Origin: Apostichopus japonicus | Lineage: Eukaryota; Echinodermata; Holothuroidea; Aspidochirotida; Stichopodidae | DNA: 64,000 nt | Assembly: GCF_037975245.1 (NCBI RefSeq) | Contig: NC_092580.1 | Location: 16,814,001-16,878,000 of the forward strand | Direction of reading: 5' to 3' | Shown here: piece after piece, positions 1 to 38,800 of the stretch | Position numbering within the stretch: position 1 is the first letter of the stretch | How the letters are laid out: each line of letters starts with the position of its first letter | The notes under the pieces: model-generated | Seen by the model: only the letters and a program-made list of their open reading frames with translations | Database searches by the model: none | Told to the model about the DNA's origin: nothing | Position numbers and translations under genes: made by a program

Positions 1-171
1 AAGTGGGGGGGGGGGGAAGGGTGGTGTTCTCTGTTATTGGCTGGAGTGGAGGTGCTGCCAATGAGGGAGAGCCCTATTTGTGGTCCAGTGGGCAAAACCC
101 CGGAAGTGGCTGCGTTTTCAGGTTTTGTACAATTTTATATTACTTTGTGTTTTTCTTCATTTCATATCTAG

Positions 172-26568
<26,397 letters not shown>

Positions 26569-26817
26569 ATCTGGATAAGGTGAAATGAATAACAGTGATG
26601 GTATAAACTGGAAGAAAGACTCACCGTTTCACTAGTTGAAAAGTATGATCAATATTTAAGAATGTAAAATGCATGGGAAGTATTGAAGAGTGGTGTCTCT
26701 TTAGAAAGGAAAGGAAAACAAGGTGGAAGTCATAGGCGTAGCTGGTTGCCACTGGTCACCCAAAAATTTTCTACGAGCGAGCCCGACTAACTTATGATCA
26801 CCAAAGCCTCTGCTTCC

Positions 26818-27184
26818 CATAGGCGTAAGAGGCGGGGGGGGGGGGCTGCAGCCCCCCAACCAAAAAATTTTGTGAAAATTCGGGCAATATGCTGAACATT
26901 TTTCGGGCATCTACTGAAAGAAAAATAATTTGCAATGTGCTTTTGTTAAACTGATATTATTATGAACATTATAATTGTAACGACTTCCCCCAATAATACC
27001 AATATGGAAGGGTAATAACACGGCAAATGGTTGTATGTTATTGGCATGCGATGTAATAACCAATGCATGCCTATATAATATGCACATCAAGATGTTGAAA
27101 TGAGCGTAGCGCGAAAAATTTTGGTTTTATTTTTCGGGCAAGCCATTACAGCCCCCCAAATCAAATTGGGCTCCTACGCCTATG
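26818..27184 (+). mobile_element. Foldback-type MITE with 8-bp target duplication
   Basis: The ends CATAGGCGTAAGAG and (reversed) CATAGGCGTAGGAG match. GGGGGGCTG-A follows on both arms. Flanks are CTGCTTCC (26810-26817) and CTGTTTCC (27185-27192), an 8-base duplication with one mismatch. The 367-bp element lies 249 bases after the ABCC stop. A partial related end (CATAGGCGTAG) is at 26732. Confidence 0.82.
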
Positions 27185-27192
27185 CTGTTTCC

Positions 27193-28590
27193 TCATGAGA
27201 ATCTACGCACACTGAAGGAAGTATTTGGAAACATGTGGTTGGTAACACCTAGATGTTAGTTATGGTCATCTGGCTTGGGCTGGGCATGCAAAGTTTAATT
27301 TGGCAAAAATGAGATTGATGTGTCGAATGTTCATTATTTCTCCAGCGTTTCTCTTCAGTGTTTGAAATACATGCGTTATGGGAGAGTATCGCACAAATGA
27401 TTTCAAACGGTGATAGTTTCCTCATGCTACGGGACCACAGATGCCCTCGCTCATTCTGGTGGTTCCATATTCTGCGGTATTTTCCTCGATATTTCTATAT
27501 CTGAATTCTGATTCTTGATAGATCTGCAGTACAGCAAGTTATTAATATGTATAATATAGGATAATAGTTATATAAGGTTTGGTGGCAGCATTATACATCT
27601 ATCTTCATCACTGGAAAGCCTGTTAAGTAGATTTGGTAGCTTGTTATAGAAAAATGTTGTTATTTTGTCAACTCCCATTCTCTGGTGAGACAGCCTCATA
27701 TGCTGACATGTGATTGGATGAGGCCAACCAATGAATTTACAACCAGCTCCCTAAAATTTTTATCTTTGGGGGGTTTTTGTTCAAAGAAGCAGTATAATCT
27801 TGTGTCAAAATAAATGGTAAAAATGTAAGATTTCTCATTGTCTTTTATCGCCACATTCAGGGTTGGAATATGGTGAAGACAACCGCTTGTAGATTTCAGT
27901 CCATGTCACATGACACGGCTGCCTAGAGTATCAATGGGAATGACAGCCTCTAGTAGATTTCAGTCCATGTCACATGACACAGCTGCCTAGAGTATCAGTG
28001 GGAATGACAACTGCATGCCTCCCCTGGTAAATCCCGTGGTGAAGTTCATTTAGCCATCCATATGTATATAGTATATGATCATATGAGATTGCACAAAAAC
28101 TAGCTAAGCCTAGTCCTTTTTTTTCAAATTTATATAAGCAAAATGTTTGTAAATTCATACAATAAGCGATTCTATAGTCCAAGGGAAGTGTAAAGAAACA
28201 TGAGAGTAGGGCTGTGCACATAATTTAAAAAGTGGGGCCAAATTCTAAATGTTTCTGACTGATTTAGGTAGGTGCTGAACCTATATGGAAAAGCAAGAGG
28301 GAAATGAAGTATTTCATGGGGGTGGGGGGTGGCCCTGGGGTCATTGAAGCTGACTGCGTGAATGTGAAATGGTTGCAAACTGAAAGGGTCCTATAGTCTA
28401 TTTAGTAACATACTAAATGAGGGCCTTGGCTATCCCAGACCACTATTTGCCCCTCTATAGTGGAATAATTTTAGCATGATGTTGACAATTTTGAACACTG
28501 AATTCCTGGTGGTTCAGAATCCCCAGATTATTTCCAGACATCGAAAATATTCGACTAAATTTAAAATGAGACTCGAGTCAATGTTTCGGA
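27193..28590. repeat. Intergenic sequence with a 64-bp duplication (27877-28008)
   Basis: Two tandem copies contain TAGATTTCAGTCCATGTCAC, starting near 27890 and 27954. Apart from this I see no gene or element. Confidence 0.6.
27809..27814 (+). terminator. Candidate poly(A) signal AATAAA
   Basis: This is the first plain AATAAA I see downstream of the ABCC stop, 1.24 kb after it. If used, the 3' UTR would include the MITE at 26818-27184. Variant signals closer to the stop cannot be excluded. Confidence 0.25.
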
Positions 28591-28599
28591 GACTTGCAC

Positions 28600-28870
28600 G
28601 TCGCCACGGTGGGGGGGGGGAGGGATTCTAGGACAAATGACAATCCCCTCCAAATTTCGATATGGCCTACCACTCCCCCCTCATATATTTTTCAGTCATG
28701 TACCCATGCAAAATGCCCCCCTCAAACAAAAATTCTGCCCTTCCAAAAAAACAAACACTGCCCTCCAAATTTGTCACGCTGGCTACGTGCCCGCTTGGGG
28801 GGGGGGACATACTTTGAGGGTGGCAGAGACATACAGGCCTACTTGTTGAATTTGGTACATGAGCCACCAG
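28600..28870 (-). mobile_element. Fragment of a dispersed G-rich 'GTAGCCAG' element
   Basis: On the minus strand it contains CACGTAGCCAGCGTGACAAA followed by GGAGGGCAG and several poly-G stretches. This is the same style as the fragments at about 34316, 37240, 38507 and 39750. The overlapping 95-codon frame is not a supported gene. Confidence 0.5.
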
Positions 28871-31149
28871 CAAGTTTCTAGCATAGTTGGGGCAAAAAGT
28901 GACCACCGTTTATTAAGAAGAACAGGGTAATGAACTTTTTCAAACTCGATAAAATCCGGAAAGAGATATTGTTAGGATTATTTTTGTTAGGACTATTTGT
29001 GACAACAATCATATAGCAGTTTATGCTCAACATCGTATCTTTTCATGCCAATCCTTTGCATAAGAAGTTATCAACAAGTTAAGGCACAGATATCCGGCGA
29101 GATTTGGGTGTATTACCCGAAGAATTATGTTTTTGTAGCTACGGTGGTCCTGATAAGTGGTTAGAAATTTCATATCATTTGTTATACCCAACCTCTAATT
29201 TTGCTCGGAATTTAGACTATTTTCTTTCTCCATTTCTGACATTAGACTCGCTATATCGCAACTCCAACCATTTTTTCCCTCAACTTTCGACCTTTTTTAA
29301 TCAAAGTTTGGTTTATTCGAACTTTTCATTCCGGCTGCTTGTTGGTTTTTTACGACGAAATTGTGTTGAAAGTTAGGTGCTCCATCGACGATGTGAATTT
29401 CATGTAAAATTTTGACTGTTTATCAGGCAATATCGCTTTCGATCTCGGCCTTTATTAGATTAAGGCTTTCTAGGACAAAATTTCACACGGAATGTAGGTC
29501 TGTGGGTGTTTAAATTTTTGCTTAACATTTTGAGGGAATAGTTGAAAACTACTCTCATTTGAGCACAGAAACACATAAACATATTGCTTTAAATTTAAAT
29601 TTGGTACCAACTAAAAGAAAATCATTTACTCACAAAGGTGAGGAGAACTCTCGTTTTTACTTGACAAAGGTAGAATACTATCGGCTTGTTAATAATACAA
29701 TTGCCACAATTTCATCGGAATATTCCCCCTCCCCAACACCGCCCCTCCCCACCCAAAACATCAATGATTGCGACTTCTACTCATCACGAAATTCTTTGAT
29801 TCTTTGAAGCCGCTGTTGTTATCAACCGTTTGACCAGGGAAATGTTAGGATCGAGTCTTGCTAAGGGCGTGTACGGTTGATCGTAGTCTGGGGGGGGGGG
29901 GGGGGTAGGAAGCTTCCAAAAAGTAGTGGGCACAACATCAAAGGGACACTTTCTCATTCCACAACTACCACTCGTTATGCTATAAACCGTATACACACCG
30001 GTATTATGGTGCACGTGAATAATTCAAATAAAATATTAAAATTAACAAAGGCTTAAGATATCCAAAGACAGTTCTTCATTGAAGGGGCACATTTAATTTG
30101 CCAGTAGGGCACATTTGCTATTTTGGAAAAGTGGGGGCACGTACACCCCCCCCCCGGCTCCTTCCCCCTGACCTTAGTGGACAACAGTCGGCTGACGTTA
30201 ATCCCGAGAAAGATGTTGAGGGAGAGATAGAGAGAGGTGGGCAGAGAGAGAGGTGGAGAGTGAAGTGGGGTGGCTGGTGGAAACCACTATGGGATAGGGC
30301 AGAATTATATACACTGATATAAAGCACCCAACCAAACTGCGTTATACTCATATATTGGCTGCGGACTAGGGTTGAACTGAGTCGATGAAGTTGTATGGAT
30401 TTCGTGCTCACGCTTCTATCGTGGGTGCATCCAAGACCCACTTTGACTTTTCTTAAGACGAAATTTATTCACATTTATTGACTCAATCACTCATCTTATT
30501 GTATTAGACAGCTTAGCAGAAAGGAATTTGAAGAACTCGAGTAGTGCAGTACTTTATGAAATAAATATACATGGACATCTGCGTGAATATCAAATGCATA
30601 GATGTAATGTAAAGCTTTCCGTAGCTTTCTTAAAGTACATGATGAACAACTAAACAACGAAGTGCTGCGATTCTTTTTACATGGAAAATCACCATTTTGC
30701 TAGTGCTCTACTTTAATACCGTTTTGGTAAAGAAAACTAAATTAGTTAACCACAAAAAAGAATGAACAGGGGATAATTTTGTCGGAAATTCGTGGTTTAG
30801 CCTTCCAAATAAAAATCACGCGTCATCCCGCCCCCCCCCCCCTCTCGCCCAGCCACCTCACATATACACCTCTGCAATCCTTGTCTATTAATAATGATAA
30901 CGCTATTCCATTTCAAGAAAAGCAAAATATATGTTATTTGAGATGTAATGTTATCCAGCTTTGTGTACAGCCATTCATGACTGATCGTAAGCTCGAAAGT
31001 CAAACATGGCGGTACTTTACCAATTAAACAAATGCTTGTCATCAGCATTGTGTGATCATACATTTTGTAGCATTTATGTATTATATCACAATTCACCTAC
31101 AAGTCTCGGATGTTAACCGAAATAATCACATATAGTAGGCTATTACAAA
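28871..31149. other. Intergenic, no gene recognised
   Basis: Several poly-C/G tracts and a short G-rich element fragment near 30100-30180. Open frames such as 29104-29376 show no domain, splice pattern or repeat and are left out. Confidence 0.45.
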
Positions 31150-31339
31150 TGGAATGCAGGCCAACAGTGCAGCCTCCAACAGCTTAATATCCATGGTTGG
31201 CTGATTTCGAGGAATGACCAGACAAGTAATATCCATATTCATGAGGTATGCCACGCGACAGACGGCGCACATGGCGCTAATTTAGTCGGATATCAAGACA
31301 GCGAGGAAGGAGTAGACTACTGCGGCTGCTATGCAGTGA
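31150..31339 (+). promoter_or_regulatory. Speculative non-coding first exon with donor
   Basis: A locally CpG-containing, less AT-rich patch (about 31250-31330) ends in GCAGTGAAG|GTGAGT. It precedes an array of modules with splice-like boundaries further downstream on the same strand. No protein frame is seen. This is inference from base composition and one donor only. Confidence 0.2.
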
Positions 31340-32829
31340 AGGTGAGTAAAATATTCCAACATGATCATCTAAATTAAATTACTTTTCCTTAGTTATGGGT
31401 AAGGAATACCAAACACATTTAAATTGCTAAATGTGTGCTAAGAATGTGCCTAGCTATAACTAAAATTCTAGTAGCATATCGGCTACACACAGCAGGTAAA
31501 TCTTTTCTTGCCATGATTTTAGATATTGCACGTGTTCGGTCTATAAACTGGAAAGACTTTATCCTGGGCGTTACTCTTTTCCGTTGTAGTACAATACTTA
31601 TATAAACAATAAGAATGATGTTTATTCGCAACGCGGAGATATTTATGAAAATTGAACTCCCGAAACAGCAATAAAAATATTACTGCATTTGGTCTGCTAG
31701 CTGTCATTTTGTAAATCTGTTACGTCAAAGTACCACTCAGATATGAAACCTTATTCCCTTTGCGTTTCTTTCAATAATTCAAAGGTAAAATGTTAACCGT
31801 GTTGACCCTGAACCTTTATCATCATTAGGCCCTGTTAAGCACTTCGATAATTTAGATTTACTAATTATTAAACAGAAAAATAATGTACAGAGTAAAGATA
31901 AAACAAAATAACATAAAACATTTAATCACACGCGGTTCCATGTAATGTGTAAAATTGACAGGTTTTCATTGTATATGAAGAAACCTTAAAGGTATGTTGT
32001 ATTGGCCCAAATATGCTAGATATTCAATGGTCACCTTTGGTCAATCATGTGTTCCATAAAAATGTCTGAGACAATTTGGAGAGTAAAAACCTCCAGGAAG
32101 GTAATTTTTGTAAACTTGTAGCAATTATAGGACCTATAATTTGGGGCCTATACAGACTTTAAATCTTTGATATCACCCAAATGGAATAAGATTTCTTTTG
32201 TAATGGGCACAAGCCCCTCTGCCACCACCACCCCCTTCCACCCCCCCACCCCTAAAGAAATAACTTGATGTGACGTCAGACTACGTAGTTAGAGGGCGCA
32301 GTTGCCAAACAATAAAGTTTGTGACTGTAACGTGGTTACGGGGTCTCCGACTTCAATATTGTTCTCGTTCTAGGTTAGTACTGTAAATGTCACCATTCTG
32401 TCTGATGTGTTGGTTGTGGCAAAGTTATAGATGTAGAATAGCATAGGATGCATCGATTATGCCTCTTGAGTAATATTGAGTAGATTATAAGATGAAACGA
32501 TCCATTTCGATTTCATTCGTAAATTACTTGGTAGCCACGGCCTTATGTTAAGTCATGACTGTGTTAGGTTGTCATGTGTGTCACGTATAAGTTTTAAGAA
32601 GGCGTAAGAATCATCCAAACATGACGGTTGTTTAGTCACTTGGGACAAGGATAGAAATTGCAACATATTCTGAAGAGGTACTTTTTATTTCCAGCTTTCA
32701 TATAAACATGACCATGATTTACTATTTTAATTACGGTATAAGGTAACTATGCTTGACAAGAAATAGGGAGTGCATGTGCACTTAGGCCTAGGCTTGTAAC
32801 GTAAACTTAAGAGTAGGCAATAAAAAGTT
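31340..32829. other. Intergenic, no gene recognised
   Basis: AT-rich with a C-rich patch around 32220-32260. Nothing is supported. Confidence 0.4.
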
Positions 32830-35800
32830 GTTAAGGTACCGTCAAGATGTTAGGTTCTTTCTGTAATATAGTTAGTAGCAAAATGAATAATTTGTTAACA
32901 ATTTGCAACACAAGGAAAAATTCATGGAACCTAATAAGTAAGGAAGTCGACATCATGATACACTGATTATTTATTAAATGTCATTAACTTAGAAATTTGC
33001 GGCAAAACTATAAATTGCATCAAATTTGCAAAGAAAAGCTGTTAATATGCAGTTGTGAATGATCATTTCAATGGTATATGATTGCACACACTTTGATATT
33101 TGTTTGACATATGTAACTAACGTTTTGGTAGTTTTTATAGTTTATATTTCATAGATTTTCCAGGATTCCCCAGCCACTAAACGCCAAGACAACCAATTAG
33201 CCTTTTGCCATACAGAACCAAAATATTGCTAAGTATCGTGATGATGTAGTTTTCTGTTTGAATTTACTTTTTATATATTATCATTTAATAAAGAACTATA
33301 AAGAAATAAATGTGTCAAGATTTACACCACCATCATCCACCAATAATCAGCTAATAATCACCAAATAATAATAACCAAATAATCACCTAACTCCAACCAT
33401 CCTAACCATAACCCCCACCAAGCCACAATCCAACCTAACAGCCACTAATCATCCACTACCAACAGTCACTGTTGTCCAATGCGGTAAGTAGGCTAAACTA
33501 TATGTAACAGTTAAGGTACCGTCAAGATGTTAGGTTCTTTCTGTAAAGTTAGTAGCAAAATGATTAATTGTTCAAGTAATTTGTTAACCATCATCAACCA
33601 AATAATCAGCTAATGATCACCAAATAATAATTATAACCAAATAATCACCTAACCCTAACCATAACCTCCACCAAGCCCAACCTATAAGCCACTAATCAAC
33701 CACTACCAACATATCCATTCACTAGCAACTAGACAGCACCAATCAACCAACTTTTTTCCATACATGAGCAAAATATTAATACAAATTTTAAATAGTTTTA
33801 TAGGCCTAGGCGGATTTTAATGAGTATGATATAAATGTTATACAGGTTAATTCCGCCATCATCCAACGAGCAACTTTCCAACCTAAAAGCCACTAACCAT
33901 CCACTACACACATATCCAATCACCGGCCAGCACCAACAAACTGACCTCTTCCCATCCATCAGCAAAATATTAATAAACATTCTAATGCAATGGTTTTAAG
34001 TAGTTATATTAACCTACTTTATTGAGTACTTTTTTTGTATGGTGTTGCATTTTTTTGATAATGTCATTTTACTACATAATTTTATGAAGAAATGCTTGAT
34101 TGTTCTTTTCTAGTTTATATTTTATAGATGGGTTCCCACCAACCAACAACCACGAGCTATTACCAACCAGCCACTAGTGGTTGAACTAGAGCTACAACCA
34201 TGGGCTAAGTCAACTGTAGGGCACTTTCTGGGAATGTCCACTTGGTGGATTATCTAGGTCAGTGGTAGATAAATTTGTGCCTGTGATGCATTGGGTAATA
34301 TTTATGATTCCCAGCAGTGACGTAGCCAGAAATTTGAGGGGGGAGGGGGAGCAGAATTTAAAAGGGGCACTTCTCACAAAGGGAGTGTCAGTACACTTCA
34401 TGAAGCAGTATGATGTACATGGAAACTTTTTGCCCAAAATGCCTCCCACATAATGCGGAAAATAATAAAGAAATGCTTGATTGTTCAAATTTGATGGATT
34501 GTCACCTACAGTTTTGTTATTAGAATCTCCTCCATTCAATTATTCTATTGAATTTAAATATAATATGTGTGTTCAAATCATGAACTGTTCCTCCACAGCT
34601 TTCCCATTGAATGAGAAATAATTTACACATTGTATGCATGTATTTAACTAAAATATATGTATCCATATGAGCATTTCTTTATCTAGTTTCTTTTTCTTTT
34701 CTAGTTTACAGACGATCCTAGCTTTCAGCAGCCACCAAATACCTCCACCATCCAGCTAGTATGTTGCCACGTGGAAAAGATTGAAACGTATTGTATTTTC
34801 AGTTTAATGTGATATAACTGCATGTTTTAACTTTTTATGGCATAATTCTATTAAGAACTGTTGATGTTATAAATGTATCAGGTTAATTCCACCATCATCC
34901 ACATCCAACCTAAAAGCCACTATCCATCCACTACACACATATCCAATCACCAGCCACCACCAACAAACTGACCTCTTCCCACACATCAGCAAAATATTAA
35001 TAAACATTCTATTGCAATGGTTTTAAGTAGCTTTATGGAGTAAGTTTTTTTTTTATGGTGTTGAATATCTTTGTTAATTTGATGAAAGTTTTAATGACAT
35101 TTTACAACATCATTTTATAATGCTTGATTGTTCTTTTCTAGTTTATTTTTATAGATGGTCCTCTTTTCCCCAGTCATGATCTACCAAGCAGTCTTTTGCC
35201 ACTCGCAGGACCAAAACGCGTATGCCAATTGTATTTCTATTCTGATTTTAATACATGTTTTCATATATTTTACTGCATCATTATATAAATTAATGCTTGA
35301 TTGTTCATTTTATTTTGTATAATTCATAGATGTCTCCCAACGTTAAAGCCTCCACCCACCAACCATCAACATCATGTTATACCAACCAGCCACTAGCGGA
35401 TGTATTAGAGCTACTACCATGGGCTAAGTAGGACCGTTTCTGGGATGTCCACCTGGTGGATTATCCAGGTCAGTAGTAGAAAAATTTGTTTGCCTAATAT
35501 GCATTGTGTAATAAAAAATAGTATTGTATTATGTAGAAGACAAACTTTCGGGGGAAGATTGAGCAGGGTCGCTTAGCTTCCTTAAACCCGAAGAGGGCTT
35601 TAATGATTATTTGGTTAAATTTTATTTGTCGGGGAAAGGGGGGGGGGGTAGTAATGGCTCCTATTGCTCCCCCTGGCTACGTCCCTGTTTTCTCAGAGCA
35701 ATCCATATCCAAATATGCTTCGATAATTTAGTTAGTTAATATTTGTCGCCTACACTGATGTACTTGCTATTAGAATCTCCATTCAATAATTTTATTGAAT

Positions 35801-38800
35801 TTGTTTTTTACATAATTTAAATATTGCATATGTGTTCAAATCATGAACACCTCCACAGCTTTCCATTGAATGAAAAATAATGTAATAACTAAACCATACA
35901 TATTCACATTAGCATTTCTTTATCTAGTTCCTTTTTCTTTTCTAGTGTATAGATGATCTTAGCTTTCAGCAGCCACCAGATACCTCCACCATCCAACTAG
36001 TATGTTGCCACATGGAAAAGATTAAAAACGTATTGTATTTTCAGTTTAATGTGATATAACTGCATGTTTTAATTTTTTATTGCATAATTCTATTGAGAAC
36101 TGTTGATGTTATAAATGTGTCATATGTTAAATCTGCCATCATCCACCAAGTCACCATCCAACCTAAAAGCCACTATCCATCCACTGCACATTTATCCATT
36201 CACCAGCGAGCACCAACCAACTGACTTTTTCCCATACATTAACAAAATATTAATAAACATTGTATTTGCAATGGTAGTTTTATAGACCAGCTTAAAACAA
36301 AATGCACCATACATTTTTTGTATGGTGCAGCTTTCTTTTTTTAATTTGAATTTTAATGACATTTTACTGCACCATTTTATAAAGAAACTGCTCGATTGTT
36401 CTTTTCCAGTTTATATTTTATAGATGATCCTGTAATGATGGTCACCAACCATCAAATACCTCCACCATTGATCCACCAACCAGTCTTCTGCCACTTGCAA
36501 GAGCAGAACACGTAAGCCTATTGTATTTCTACTTTCATATTAATGCATGTTTTCATGATATTTTACTGCATCATTATATAAAGAAATGCTTGATTGTCCA
36601 TTTTTATTTTGTATATTTATAGATGTTTCCCAACGTTAAATAACTCCACCCACCAACCATCCGTAAACCATGAGCTATACCAACTAGCCACTAGCGGATG
36701 TACAAGAGCTACAACCATGGGCCAAGTTGAGTGTATAGGGCACTACCTGGGATGACCACGTGGTGGATTATTCAGGTCAGTAGCAGATAAATTTGTTTAC
36801 TACATCATTTTATATAAAAAAATGCTTTGTTTCTCTTCTTTATTTTATAGATGGTCCTATTTTTCTCCAGTCAAATACCTCCACCAACCAGTCTTCTGCC
36901 ATTTGCAAAAGTTTAAAATGTAGGCCTATTGTATTTCTATACTGATTTTAATGCATGTTTTCATCATATTTTGCTGCATCATTATTTAAAGAAATGCTTG
37001 AATGTTCATGTTATTTTGTATATTTTATAGATGTTTCCCAACAATAAAATAACTACACCAACCAACCACAAGCTACACCAACCAGCCATTAGCAGATGTA
37101 CTAGAGCTACAACCATGGGCTAAGTCGATTGTATGGCGCTTTCTGGGAATGACCACATATTGTATTATCCACAGGTCAGTGCAGATAAATTTGCATTCCT
37201 GTGATGCATTGGGTAAATATTCATGATTAGCCAGTAGGGACGTAGCCAGAAATTTGAAAAGGTGGGAGGGGGGGAGGGGAGCAGAATTTTAAAAGGGGCA
37301 CTTCTCACAAAGGGAGCCTTATTACACTTCACAGAGCACAGTGATGTACAAAGAAATGTTTTGCCCAAAATGCCACCCCCATTGCAGGAAATTATAAACA
37401 AATGTTTGATTGTTCAAAATTTGATGGTTTGTCGCATACATTGATGTACTTCTTATTAGAATCTCCTCCATTCAATAATTCTGTTGGATATGTTTTCACA
37501 GAATTTAAATAATGCGTGTGTTGAAATCATGAATACCTCCACGGTATTCAAATTCAAAGAAAAATAATTTACCCCTTGTATGTACATAACTAAACGTGCG
37601 TATCCACATGAGCAATTCTTTACCTTTTTCTTTTCTAGTTTATAGATGATCCTAGCTTTACGCAGCCACCAACCACCTCCACCAACCAACTAGTTTTCTT
37701 TGCCATGTGGACAAGATTCAAACGTATTGTATTTTAATGTGATATTAATGCTTGTTTTACTGTATTAAGATCTGTTGATTTGTAAATGTGTCAGGATTTA
37801 CACCGCCATCATCCACCAAATAATCACCCACCAAGCCACCATCCAACCTAAAAGCCACCATTCATCCACTTACATATCCATTCACCAGCCAGCACCAACC
37901 ATGCAACTGACCATTAATAAACATTAATGTATTGGAATGGTTTTAAGTAGTTTTATAGACAGACTTTAATAATTGAGTACTTTTTTTTGGATGATGTTAC
38001 ATATTTTTGATAATTTGATGGAAGTTTTAATGACATTTTACTGCATCATTTTATAACGAAATGCTTTATTTGTTCTTTTCTAGTGTATATTTATAGATGG
38101 CCCTATTTCTCTCCAGTTACCAACCATCAACTACCTCCACCATCCACCAACCAGTCTCCTGCCCCTTCCAGGGTAAAACACGTAGGCCTATTGTATTTCT
38201 ATTATGATTTTAATGAATGTTTACATGCTATTTTACTGCATCATTACTTAAAGAAATGCTTGATTCTCCATTTTTATTTTGTATATTTATAGATGTTTCT
38301 CAACGTTAAATAACTCCACCAACCAACCATCAACCACGAGCTATACCAACCAGCCACTAGCGGATGTACTAAAGCTACAACCATGGCTTAGTCGATTAAA
38401 GGGCGCTACCTGGGTATATTCACGTAGCGGAGTAGCCAGGTCAGTAGCAGATAAATTTGCATTCCTGAGATTCATTGGGTAATATTCATGATTTGCCAGT
38501 AGGGACGTAGCCAGAAATTTGAAAAGGCAGGTGAGGGGCGGGCAGAATTTGAAAAGGAGCACTTCTCAAAGAGGCACCATGATTTACAAAGAAACTTTTT
38601 GCCCAAAATGCCTCCCACATTGCAGGAAATAATAAACACATTCTTGATTGTTCAAAATGCAAAATTTGGTGGTTGCAGCATACATTTATGTACTTTTTAT
38701 TAGAATCTCCTCCATTCACTAATTCTATTGAATTTATATTTTACATAATTTAAATAATGCGTCTGTTTAAATCATGAACACCTCCATGGCATTCCCATTC

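Noticed and set aside
1-171. Additional coding exon at the window start
   Set aside because: The open frame there runs through the acceptor at 170-171 in the wrong phase; poly-G and T-rich sequence suggest intron.
29104-29376. 90-codon frame in the intergenic region
   Set aside because: No domain, repeat or splice evidence.
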